This document shows, in pieces, positions 56,272 through 64,000 of a stretch of DNA of 64,000 nt. The notes beneath the pieces are model-generated. The model searched no databases and had not been told where the DNA came from. It worked only from the letters and a program-made list of their open reading frames with translations. The DNA is from Afipia sp. (GTDB taxonomy: Bacteria > Pseudomonadota > Alphaproteobacteria > Rhizobiales > Xanthobacteraceae), in NCBI GenBank assembly GCA_017308595.1, contig JAFKER010000006.1:62001-126000 (forward strand), read 5' to 3'. Made by a program: the position numbers and the translations under genes. Every line of letters starts with the position of its first letter. Position 1 is the stretch's first letter.

Positions 56272-57387
56272 ATGATGACGAAAGAATTTGCACGGCGTGA
56301 TTTTCTCAAACTCTCCACCGCAATGGGACTGGCTGCGACCGGCGGCTTCTCCTGCGTCAGCGTCGCCAACACCGCACCGATTCAGGTGCCGACTATCGAC
56401 AAACTGTCGATCCGCGTGCTGGTCGATCAGCAGCACGACCAGTTCCTGAAAGGCTCGACCGTCAACGGCGTCGTTCACGACGCGCCGGGCGGCGGCCGCA
56501 GCGCCGATGCCCGCAATGTCCTGCACAACGAATGGGGCCTTTCGCTATTTCTGGAGTCCCAGCGAGAGCAGGAAGCACGGAATATCCTGCTCGATTTCGG
56601 CTACACATCACCCGCGATCATCAACAATATCGGCCTGCTGAAGGTCGACCCTGCGAAGATCAACGCACTGATCGTCAGCCACGGCCATATCGACCATTAC
56701 GGCGGCCTGATCGGCTTCCTCGACAAGTACCGCAATGTGCTTCCCGCCGATGTGAAGCTCTATGCCGGCGGCGAGGATAATTTCTGCCACCGCGTCAGCC
56801 GCACCTCGACGGGCCAGTATGGCGAGTTTGGAATTCTCGACCGCAAGCAGATCACCGCGCAGAAGGTTCAGACCGTGCTGTGCGAAACGCCGACCGTGAT
56901 CGAGGGCCACGCCTTCACGACCGGCAAGATCAAGCGCAGCAGTGTCGAGAAAATCCTGCCCAACAGCTTTGTCGATTACACGCCCGCCAGCGCCGGCTGC
57001 GATTATGGCCACTACACTCCCGCCGAATTGCAGGGCAAGTTCACCCCGGACGAGCATGTCCATGAACATGCGACCTGCTTCAACATCCGCGGCAAGGGCC
57101 TTGTGGTGATCAGTTCCTGCGGCCATGTGGGCATCGTCAATTCGGTGCGGCAGGCGCAGGAAGTCTCCGGTGTGCAGAAGGTTCACGCCATCGTGGGCGG
57201 TTTCCATCTTGGTCCAGCGCCGGCCGATTATCTCAAGCAGATCGTCGGAGAGGTTAAGGCGCTGCAGCCGGACGTCGTCATCCCGATGCATTGCAGCGGG
57301 CTGAACTTCCTGCTCGAAGCGCGGGAGCAGATGCCGGGCAATGTGATCAACGTCTCCACCGGCAGCCGCCTGACGTTCAGCGCGTGA
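56272..57387 (+). CDS. Tat-exported metallo-beta-lactamase-fold hydrolase
   Basis: The 371-residue protein has a twin-arginine signal (ARRDFLKLSTAMGLAATGGF). The metal site is LIVSHGHIDHYGGLIGFLD near 134-152 (HxHxDH), with later ligand histidines in VVISSCGHVGIVN and VGGFHLGPAP. The layout is close to the dihydropterin/beta-ribofuranosylaminobenzene phosphate synthase-like MBL branch (MptA-type name in databases), but exported versions have unknown substrates. The next gene starts inside the stop codon. Two adjacent ATG codons leave the start uncertain by one residue. Confidence 0.88.
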   Translation: MMTKEFARRDFLKLSTAMGLAATGGFSCVSVANTAPIQVPTIDKLSIRVLVDQQHDQFLKGSTVNGVVHDAPGGGRSADARNVLHNEWGLSLFLESQREQEARNILLDFGYTSPAIINNIGLLKVDPAKINALIVSHGHIDHYGGLIGFLDKYRNVLPADVKLYAGGEDNFCHRVSRTSTGQYGEFGILDRKQITAQKVQTVLCETPTVIEGHAFTTGKIKRSSVEKILPNSFVDYTPASAGCDYGHYTPAELQGKFTPDEHVHEHATCFNIRGKGLVVISSCGHVGIVNSVRQAQEVSGVQKVHAIVGGFHLGPAPADYLKQIVGEVKALQPDVVIPMHCSGLNFLLEAREQMPGNVINVSTGSRLTFSA

Positions 57388-58025
57388 GCACTCTCGGCCC
57401 TCTGACACGCAGCGCGGCCTTCATGACCGCGCTGCTGTGCAGTTTTCTGTTCGTTTCATCTGCATCGGCGCAAGGCTCCTCACGCTCCGCGGCCGAACTG
57501 ATGGACGCCGTGATGTGGAATCGCGAGCCGATAGGCGGCGCCTTTTCACTCACAGACCAGACCGGAAAGACGCGAACCGACGCGGATTTCCGAGGCAAGC
57601 TCCTGCTGATCTATTTCGGCTTCACCTATTGCCCGGACATCTGCCCGACGGATCTGCAGGCCATCAGCCTTGCCATGGATCAGCTCGGCGCGGACGCTGA
57701 AAAAGTGCAGCCGCTGTTCATTACCCTCGATCCCGAACGCGATACGGTGGAGCATCTTGCCCAATACGTACCTCTGTTTCATCCGCGCCTGATCGGCCTC
57801 AGCGGAAGCCTTTCAGACGTTGCAAACGCGGCGGACGCCTACCGCGTTTTTTACAAACGGATCAAAACCGGCGACAAGCCCGACGACTACACCGTGGATC
57901 ACACCGCTTTCATCTATCTTGTCGACCGTGACGGGAAGTATCTCGGCTTCTTTCCGCCCGGTACCGATGCACCGAGACTTGTCGAAATGATCCGCCCGCA
58001 TTTGACCGGAAAGCCCGAGCGCTAA
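57384..58025 (+). CDS. Sco1/SenC-family copper chaperone
   Basis: The 213-residue protein has a signal peptide (AAFMTALLCSFLFVSSASAQ), a thioredoxin fold with the copper motif YFGFTYCPDICPTDLQ (cysteines near 83 and 87) and the third ligand histidine in YTVDHTAFIYLVD. Sco proteins deliver copper to cytochrome oxidase CuA or act as thiol reductases. It starts at GTG 57384 overlapping the stop of the MBL gene (GTGA), so the two are translated together; an internal ATG at 57423 is an alternative start. No oxidase genes are in view. Confidence 0.9.
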   Translation: MSTLGPLTRSAAFMTALLCSFLFVSSASAQGSSRSAAELMDAVMWNREPIGGAFSLTDQTGKTRTDADFRGKLLLIYFGFTYCPDICPTDLQAISLAMDQLGADAEKVQPLFITLDPERDTVEHLAQYVPLFHPRLIGLSGSLSDVANAADAYRVFYKRIKTGDKPDDYTVDHTAFIYLVDRDGKYLGFFPPGTDAPRLVEMIRPHLTGKPER

Positions 58026-58029
58026 GAAC

Positions 58030-60012
58030 CTATTCCACCGCCGTCTTCCTCGGCTCCACGATTTCGAATCCGGTCGAGAACTCATCAAGCAGGCCGAACA
58101 GTTCACGCAGCTTGAGGGGATTGCCGCCGACCGAAACGTCGCCGGTCAAGACGCTGCCGAGGAACGTCCGCTGCTTAAGTGTAATCGCATCGAGTGCGGC
58201 ACGGGTCAGCGTCACGCTGGCATCGGCCTTGTCGGAGAGCTTGCCTGACGTATGCGTCAGCGCGGAATTCTCCAGATTCATCACATAGGTCTGGTTGAGA
58301 TCGGTGAACGTCCAGTTGATTACGATCTTTTTGCCCTCGGCCTTTGCTGCATTGAGCCTGACGCCGAGGAAATCGAACGCCAGATCGATGGAAATGCCCT
58401 TCAGCAATTCGGCATTCACCAGCGCCGGAGGCTGCGGGCCGACGCCGTTGCGAAGTTCGAACGCGCCGAGCAGATAGGCATTGCGCCAGGTTGCTGCCTC
58501 GCTCTGGTAACCGAGCTGTTCGAGTGCATCGGCGCCGAGAGCGCGCGCCTCCTTGTTGGCGGGATCGGCGAACACGACCTTGCTCATCACGCTCGCGACC
58601 CAGCGATACTGTCCGGCCTTATAGTCCTCGCGCGCGCGTTTGATCGTCGCGTCCGCGCCGCCCATGTATTCCACCTGCTTCTTTGCTTCCTCCGCACGCG
58701 GCAGCGGATTGAGATCGGCGGGATTGGCATTGTACCAGCCAAGATAGAATTGATAGACCGCCTTGGCGTTGTGGCTCAGTGTGCCGTAATAGCCGCGCGC
58801 GGCCCAGTCGTTCGCCAGCGACGGCGGCAGCTTCAGCTGCTCCGCGATTTCCGTCGAGGTCAGGCCATGGTTGAGCAGACGCACGGTCTGGTCGTGGACG
58901 AACTTGTAAAGGTCGCGCTGCTTGCTCAGGAACGCGACAATGCGCTCGCCGCCCCACATCGGCCAGTGATGCTGCGCGATCACGACATCGGTTTTGTCGC
59001 CATAGCGCGTAATGGCGTCGCCGATATAGCGCGACCACAACCGGCCGTCGCGAATTTCCGCGCCGCGCAGGGTATAAAGATTGTGCATGTTGTGGGTGGC
59101 GTCTTCCGCCATGTTCAGCAATTTGAACTGCGGGAAATACATGATCATCTCGCTTGGCGCTTCCGAGCCCGGCACCAGATGAAACTCGATATCGACGCCG
59201 TCGACGGTGCGTGTCTCGTAAGCCTGCTTGATCACGTCATTCGGTGGAATGAGCGAAATCGAGCCGCGCGCCAGCGCCTTGCCCAATCCGGTGTCGATCT
59301 GCGCCCGGTCGCCCACCGGCAACGCGCTGCCGAACTGGTATTGCGCGCGGCGTGACATCGCATTGCCCGCGATCACATTCTCGGCCACCGCATGTTCCAT
59401 GAAGCCGTCCGGCGCGATCACCCTCACCTTGCCGGACTTCGCATCCTCCTCGGTGATGACGCCCTTGGCCCCGCCGAAGTGATCGGCATGGCTGTGGGTA
59501 TAGATCACGGCGGCAACCGGCTTTGCGGGACGGTTCTTCAGATACAGATCGTGCGCGGCCTTCGCGGTCTCGTTGGAGAGCAGCGGATCGATCAGGATCA
59601 GCCCGCTCTCGCCCTCGATGATGGTCAGATTGGCGAGATCCAGTCCGCGCACCTGATAGACGCGCTCGGTCACCTTGAAGAGGCCGTTGATGGCGTTGAG
59701 CTGCGCCTGCCGCCACAGACTCGGATTGACGGTGGGCGGCACCTGATCGCTTTTCAGGAAATCATATTGCTTGGTGTCGAATGCCGGCTTGTCGCCGAGA
59801 CCGGGAATAATGCCATCCGGCAGCGTTGCGATGAAGCCGCGTTTCGCGTCTTCAAAATCCGCGCGGTCGTTGAAGGGCAGCGTCTTGAGGAAAGTGTCAT
59901 TGACCGCCCGGCTGGCGGGTTCAGCATCCTTCGACTGGGCAAACGATTGCGACAGCGGCGCGGCGGCAAACAGAGCTGCGGCCAGCAGGCCGGCGATACG
60001 CGATGACGACAT
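58030..60012 (-). CDS. Alkyl/aryl-sulfatase (SdsA1/BDS1-type, metallo-beta-lactamase fold)
   Basis: The 660-residue exported enzyme hydrolyses alkyl sulfates such as SDS to sulfate and alcohol. A signal peptide (about 1-26, ending SQSFAQ) is followed by the MBL domain with [16 protein letters not shown] (metal ligands near 172-178), [20 protein letters not shown] and [20 protein letters not shown]. The dimerization domain has [20 protein letters not shown], and a C-terminal SCP2-like domain ends the protein. This is the full three-domain layout. GGGGAG lies before the ATG at 60012. It is convergent with the Sco gene, five bases apart. Confidence 0.93.
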   Translation of the reverse strand: MSSSRIAGLLAAALFAAAPLSQSFAQSKDAEPASRAVNDTFLKTLPFNDRADFEDAKRGFIATLPDGIIPGLGDKPAFDTKQYDFLKSDQVPPTVNPSLWRQAQLNAINGLFKVTERVYQVRGLDLANLTIIEGESGLILIDPLLSNETAKAAHDLYLKNRPAKPVAAVIYTHSHADHFGGAKGVITEEDAKSGKVRVIAPDGFMEHAVAENVIAGNAMSRRAQYQFGSALPVGDRAQIDTGLGKALARGSISLIPPNDVIKQAYETRTVDGVDIEFHLVPGSEAPSEMIMYFPQFKLLNMAEDATHNMHNLYTLRGAEIRDGRLWSRYIGDAITRYGDKTDVVIAQHHWPMWGGERIVAFLSKQRDLYKFVHDQTVRLLNHGLTSTEIAEQLKLPPSLANDWAARGYYGTLSHNAKAVYQFYLGWYNANPADLNPLPRAEEAKKQVEYMGGADATIKRAREDYKAGQYRWVASVMSKVVFADPANKEARALGADALEQLGYQSEAATWRNAYLLGAFELRNGVGPQPPALVNAELLKGISIDLAFDFLGVRLNAAKAEGKKIVINWTFTDLNQTYVMNLENSALTHTSGKLSDKADASVTLTRAALDAITLKQRTFLGSVLTGDVSVGGNPLKLRELFGLLDEFSTGFEIVEPRKTAVE

Positions 60013-60165
60013 GAGACACTCCCCAACTGCCGCGTGGTCCTCGGCATGTGCCACGCGTTGGTTCCACCCTATCAGGACAAACGCGTAAGTTTCATCGCAA
60101 ACTTCGTTCCGCCGATCGAAGAAATCACCCTTTTCTCTCCACGCTTCGCGCCCCATATTCCGATC

Positions 60166-63021
60166 ATGGCGAAGAACCCCGATTCCGCGAAGAAGCCCCC
60201 TAAAACCCCGAAGTCGAAAGCGCATCGTCCCGATGTGCAGCCGATCGGCCCCGCGCTGGCGGAGCTTCTGAACCCGGCCATCAACCGGGGCGATGCAGGC
60301 ATGGGCTCGGGTACCGGCCTGCAGCCGCCGCCGGACAATTCCAAGGACCGCCGCTCTGGCGGCGAAGCGGCGATCCATCGCGCGCGGAAATCGACACCGA
60401 AGGATTTCAACGAGGGCGAGCCCCGACCGACCCCGCTACAACCCGCACCGCAGCCGCCCGGCGCAAGCCGGGGGTTTGAGGAAGCACCGCAAGCCAATTA
60501 CGGCACCAGCGCACCGATCCCCACCCTCGATCCCGAACTGGCGAAGCAACTCGGCTATGATGTCGATGACGACGATTCCTTTCGTCCAGCGCGCAACAAG
60601 ATGGAGTCCCTCGGCGTCAAGGCAACGGCCGACTCGCTGGAGGCACTGCTGCGCGAGGGCCGCCCGGAATTCCGCAAGGACGACGGCTCGCTGAAGGTCT
60701 GGACGCCGCACCGTCCGCCTCGCCCGGAAAAATCCGAAGGCGGCGTGCGCTTCGAACTCAAGTCGGACTATGCGCCCAAGGGCGATCAGCCACAGGCGAT
60801 CAAGGAGCTGGTCGAAGGCATCCAGCGCAACGACCGCACCCAGGTGCTGCTCGGTGTCACCGGCTCGGGCAAGACCTACACCATGGCGCAGGTGATCCAG
60901 GCGACGCAACGCCCGGCCATCATCCTTGCGCCGAACAAGACGCTCGCCGCGCAGCTTTACGGCGAGTTCAAGAGCTTCTTCCCCGACAATGCGGTGGAGT
61001 ACTTCGTCTCGTATTACGACTACTACCAGCCCGAAGCCTACGTTCCGCGCACCGACACCTATATCGAGAAGGATTCGTCGATCAACGAGCAGATCGACCG
61101 GATGCGCCACTCAGCGACGCGCGCGCTGCTGGAGCGCGACGACGTCATCATCGTCGCATCCGTGTCGTGCATTTACGGTATCGGCTCGGTCGAAACCTAC
61201 ACCGCGATGACCTTCGCGATGAAGAAGGGTGAGCGCGTCGACCAGCGCCAGCTCATCGCCGATCTTGTCGCCCTGCAATACAAGCGCACATCCGCGGACT
61301 TCACCCGCGGCACCTTCCGCGTGCGCGGCGACACCATCGACATCTTCCCGGCGCACTATGAGGACCGCTCATGGCGCGTGAACATGTTCGGCGATACCAT
61401 CGAAAGCATCGAGGAATTCGATCCGCTCACCGGACACAAGCAGGACGAGCTGGAATTCATCAAGATCTACGCCAACTCGCACTATGTCACGCCGCGCCCG
61501 ACACTGATTCAGGCCATCAAGGGCATCAAGACCGAGTTGAAATGGCGGCTCGACCAGTTGAACGCCCAAGGCCGCCTGCTGGAAGCGCAGCGCCTTGAGC
61601 AGCGCACCACCTTCGATCTGGAAATGATGGAATCGACTGGAAGCTGCGCCGGCATCGAAAACTATTCGCGCTATCTCACCGGCCGCAAGCCGGGCGAGCC
61701 GCCGCCGACGCTGTTCGAATATGTCCCCGACAACGCGCTGGTGTTCGCGGATGAAAGCCATGTCAGCGTTCCGCAGATCGGCGCCATGTTCAAAGGCGAC
61801 TTCCGCCGCAAGGCGACGCTCGCCGAATATGGCTTCCGCCTGCCGTCCTGCATGGACAATCGCCCGCTCCGTTTTGAGGAGTGGGACATGATGCGCCCGC
61901 AATCGGTCGCCGTGTCGGCGACGCCGGGCGGCTGGGAGCTTAATGAGTCCGGCGGCGTGTTCGTCGAGCAGGTCATCCGCCCGACTGGATTGATCGATCC
62001 GCCGGTCAATATCCGCCCCGCGCGCACGCAGGTCGACGATCTGGTCGGCGAGGTCCGCGCCACCGCACAGGCGGGTTATCGCTCGCTGATCACCGTGCTC
62101 ACCAAGCGCATGGCGGAAGACCTCACCGAATACCTGCACGAACAAGGAATCCGCGTGCGTTACATGCACTCGGACATCGACACCATCGAGCGTATCGAGA
62201 TCATCCGCGACCTGCGGCTCGGCGCGTTCGATGCGCTGGTCGGCATCAACTTGCTGCGCGAAGGCCTCGACATCCCGGAATGCGCGCTGGTCGCGATCCT
62301 TGATGCCGACAAGGAAGGCTTCCTGCGTTCCGAGACCTCGCTGATCCAGACCATCGGCCGCGCCGCGCGCAACGTGGACGGCAAGGTGATCCTATACGCC
62401 GATCAGATCACCGGTTCGATGGAACGCGCCATCGCCGAGACCGACCGCCGTCGCGAAAAGCAGGTCGAATACAACACCGCCCACGGCATCACGCCGGAAA
62501 GTATCAAGCGCGACATCGGCGACATTCTCGGAAGCGTCTATGAGCGCGACCATGTGCTGGTGGAGATCGGCGATGGCGGCATGGCGGACGACGCGGTCGC
62601 CATCGGCCACAACTTCGAGGCCGTGCTGGCCGATCTCGAAACAAGGATGCGCGAGGCCGCCGCTGACCTGAACTTCGAGGAAGCCGCCCGCCTGCGCGAC
62701 GAGGTCAAGCGTCTGCGCGCGACCGAGCTGGCCGTTGTGGACGATCCGACCATCAAGCAGCGCGGCGTGGCCGCGAAAGCCGGCAGCTATGCGGGCAAGA
62801 AGAAATACGGCGATGCCGCCAATCTCCCTGCTCAACTGGACAAGGCCGCAGCGCGCATGAAATCGCGGGCACGAAAGCCAACGCTGGACGAGATGGGACC
62901 GGGCACCGAGAGCAAAATCTTCCAGCCGACCAACTCGCGCCAGTCAGGCCCCGAGTTCGGCCCCTCGGGCCGTTCGACCGGCGGCGCCCCCGGGCGCAGG
63001 GGTGGATGGAAGAAGAGGTAG
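60166..63021 (+). CDS. uvrB: Excinuclease ABC subunit UvrB
   Basis: UvrB is the damage-verification helicase of nucleotide excision repair. The 951-residue product has a 190-residue N-terminal extension, basic and proline-rich with low complexity, then the standard protein: [18 protein letters not shown], Walker A near 230 ([15 protein letters not shown]), the beta-hairpin [44 protein letters not shown], and [24 protein letters not shown] coiled segment ([20 protein letters not shown]) lies near the C-terminus, followed by a basic tail. The ATG at 60166 is chosen because the reading frame further back has no Shine-Dalgarno; a later start is not excluded. Confidence 0.96.
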   Translation: MAKNPDSAKKPPKTPKSKAHRPDVQPIGPALAELLNPAINRGDAGMGSGTGLQPPPDNSKDRRSGGEAAIHRARKSTPKDFNEGEPRPTPLQPAPQPPGASRGFEEAPQANYGTSAPIPTLDPELAKQLGYDVDDDDSFRPARNKMESLGVKATADSLEALLREGRPEFRKDDGSLKVWTPHRPPRPEKSEGGVRFELKSDYAPKGDQPQAIKELVEGIQRNDRTQVLLGVTGSGKTYTMAQVIQATQRPAIILAPNKTLAAQLYGEFKSFFPDNAVEYFVSYYDYYQPEAYVPRTDTYIEKDSSINEQIDRMRHSATRALLERDDVIIVASVSCIYGIGSVETYTAMTFAMKKGERVDQRQLIADLVALQYKRTSADFTRGTFRVRGDTIDIFPAHYEDRSWRVNMFGDTIESIEEFDPLTGHKQDELEFIKIYANSHYVTPRPTLIQAIKGIKTELKWRLDQLNAQGRLLEAQRLEQRTTFDLEMMESTGSCAGIENYSRYLTGRKPGEPPPTLFEYVPDNALVFADESHVSVPQIGAMFKGDFRRKATLAEYGFRLPSCMDNRPLRFEEWDMMRPQSVAVSATPGGWELNESGGVFVEQVIRPTGLIDPPVNIRPARTQVDDLVGEVRATAQAGYRSLITVLTKRMAEDLTEYLHEQGIRVRYMHSDIDTIERIEIIRDLRLGAFDALVGINLLREGLDIPECALVAILDADKEGFLRSETSLIQTIGRAARNVDGKVILYADQITGSMERAIAETDRRREKQVEYNTAHGITPESIKRDIGDILGSVYERDHVLVEIGDGGMADDAVAIGHNFEAVLADLETRMREAAADLNFEEAARLRDEVKRLRATELAVVDDPTIKQRGVAAKAGSYAGKKKYGDAANLPAQLDKAAARMKSRARKPTLDEMGPGTESKIFQPTNSRQSGPEFGPSGRSTGGAPGRRGGWKKR

Positions 63022-63092
63022 GTGCATTTGCAAAGCCCCCTCGCCCCCTGCTAGGTCATCATCCAGATTTTCTATTTTTGGGGACTGACCAC

Positions 63093-63449
63093 ATGGCCGA
63101 CGCCGATCTGGATGCGATCATCCGGCAGCTTGCGAAGCAGCAGCACAAGACTCTCACCGCCGCCGTGAAGAAGCAGCGGGACCGTTATGCCGCACTCGCT
63201 GCCAAGGCGAAGGATGCGCCGGGCAAGCAGCTCAACAAACAGCTTGCGAAGGATGTGCTTGAGATCGGCACGGCGACCGTGAAGCGGCTGCAGATGTCTG
63301 CCGACAACGCCGCCTATAGCCATGCGCGGTCGATCCGGCAGGCCACCGAAGAAGCCAAGGCCGCGGCCGCGAAAGCGGCAAAGGACGCGAAGGTCAGCAA
63401 GCCGAAAGCAGCAAAGAAGGCTGCAAAGAAAGCACCCGCGAAATCCTGA
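63093..63449 (+). CDS. Lysine/alanine-tailed small basic protein
   Basis: The 118-residue product has a helical N-domain (LDAIIRQLAKQQHKTLTAAV, NKQLAKDVLEIGTATVKRLQ) and a C-terminal tail of alternating alanine and lysine (AKAAAAKAAKDAKVSKPKAA, then KKAAKKAPAKS), as in histone H1-like and some nucleoid or polyhydroxyalkanoate-granule proteins. GGGA precedes the ATG at 63093. The tail is likely to bind DNA or another polyanion. It follows uvrB by 70 bases on the same strand. Confidence 0.7.
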   Translation: MADADLDAIIRQLAKQQHKTLTAAVKKQRDRYAALAAKAKDAPGKQLNKQLAKDVLEIGTATVKRLQMSADNAAYSHARSIRQATEEAKAAAAKAAKDAKVSKPKAAKKAAKKAPAKS

Positions 63450-64000
63450 ACCGAACGAGACAAACGGCGTCGAACAAGCCCCATCGGCGCCGGAGCAGAT
63501 TTCATACAGATAAATCAGCTCACTCGTCATGCGCGGCTATGGCAGTCGCAGACCGCGTAGACTTGTCCGCGGTGGCAGGCATCCACGTCTTCACTCAGAT
63601 TCACAGAATGACGTTCTTTAAAGAAAGACGTTTTTAGATGGATTGCCGGGTCAAGCCCGGCAATGACGGCGGATAGTCCAACCGTCATTTTTCATGCCGC
63701 TGAAACATCGGCGCTCATCACAAATCCCGCCGCCGACGTTTTTCGTCGCCACGTTTTTCGCCTAAGCTCTCAGTTCGCGCCGCGTCATCGCGGGCTTTCT
63801 CCGAGAAAACTCGGTGCGCCGGACAAGACGTCTTGCAGCGATCATGCTGTCTCTGATGAAGGACAGCGGTCCCATCGTCCCGTCGGGTGCGGACAACATA
63901 GTAGCACCGGACATCAATCTGTCTATGCGGAACAGCCGCCGCGCGACAAACAGACCCACAAGTGTTGCATCTCCGGATTTCTCTTACATCGACAACAGGA
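63450..64000. other. Right-end region without a supported gene
   Basis: This stretch holds the repeat at 63637 and then AT-neutral sequence. A 65-codon minus-strand frame (63762-63959, MGLFVARRLFRIDRLMSGAT) lacks a good ribosome-binding site and family features, so I do not call it. A gene may begin beyond the right edge. Confidence 0.4.
63637..63667. repeat. GATGGATTGCCGGGTCAAGC palindromic repeat
   Basis: TGCCGGG-TCAAG-CCCGGCA inside GATGG...CAATGAC. It is a second copy of the element at 20351-20381, with T-A replacing C-G in the outer pair, so both arms have changed together. Confidence 0.78.

Noticed and set aside
63762..63959. A 65-codon minus-strand frame at the right end
   Set aside because: No convincing start signal and no similarity that I recognise; it could be a remnant but the evidence is too thin.

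Overview
The window looks like the chromosome of an alphaproteobacterium of the Bradyrhizobium / Rhodopseudomonas / Afipia group (Nitrobacteraceae). I infer this from high-GC coding sequence, a 299-residue RpoH, UvrB with a long N-terminal extension, a DUF6476-type membrane gene head to head with an RluD-type gene, Bug-family receptors, Omp25-like porins, and several families of short palindromic intergenic repeats that are familiar from that group. No genus can be fixed from sequence alone. Apart from one tRNA-Glu there are no rRNA or tRNA genes, and I see no CRISPR array and no intact insertion sequence.

Left edge (1-4480): an AT-richer accessory segment. It holds the start of a PAS-containing, probably chemoreceptor, gene, two PAS-AraC hybrid regulators with nearly the same DNA-binding domain but different sensor modules, and a frameshifted stub of a tRNA-type integrase. 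The stub lies beside tRNA-Glu(CTC), so this reads as one end of a decayed integrative element. To the right the chromosome becomes ordinary: DUF6476 protein, rluD and rpoH. A repeat-rich stretch follows (7218-8290), then an AT-richer islet with one unknown secreted protein and a HigBA-like toxin-antitoxin pair.

Middle (9.9-43.4 kb): mostly minus-strand housekeeping and envelope genes. These are a Bug-type receptor, a formyltransferase-like protein beside a proline-rich membrane protein, purA, two EamA exporters flanking a MAPEG protein, a second Bug receptor, serA and serC (serC has a leader that could mask its ribosome-binding site), a GST, two outer-membrane barrels, an Fsr-like exporter, glmM, two tiny paralogous FPxSDP-motif proteins, an FMN hydroxy-acid dehydrogenase, aroE, a SulP transporter without a STAS domain, a diverged EF-G paralogue and two DUF992 proteins. 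A catabolic set follows: a GntR/FadR repressor facing a DapA-family lyase/synthase and an MHS-type transporter. An aspartate aminotransferase ends this part.

Right (43.5-64 kb): two overlapping glycosyltransferase genes, a GST, small membrane proteins, a DUF486 protein beside the wreck of an MFS gene, a PlsC-type acyltransferase, an aldo/keto reductase, a DUF1800-DUF1501 export pair, a CWC zinc protein, two overlapping genes of unknown function, two adjacent GSTs, a Tat-exported metallo-beta-lactamase-fold protein overlapping a Sco1-type copper protein, an alkylsulfatase, uvrB and a lysine/alanine-tailed protein. Four soluble GSTs plus one MAPEG protein within 40 kb suggest strong investment in glutathione chemistry.
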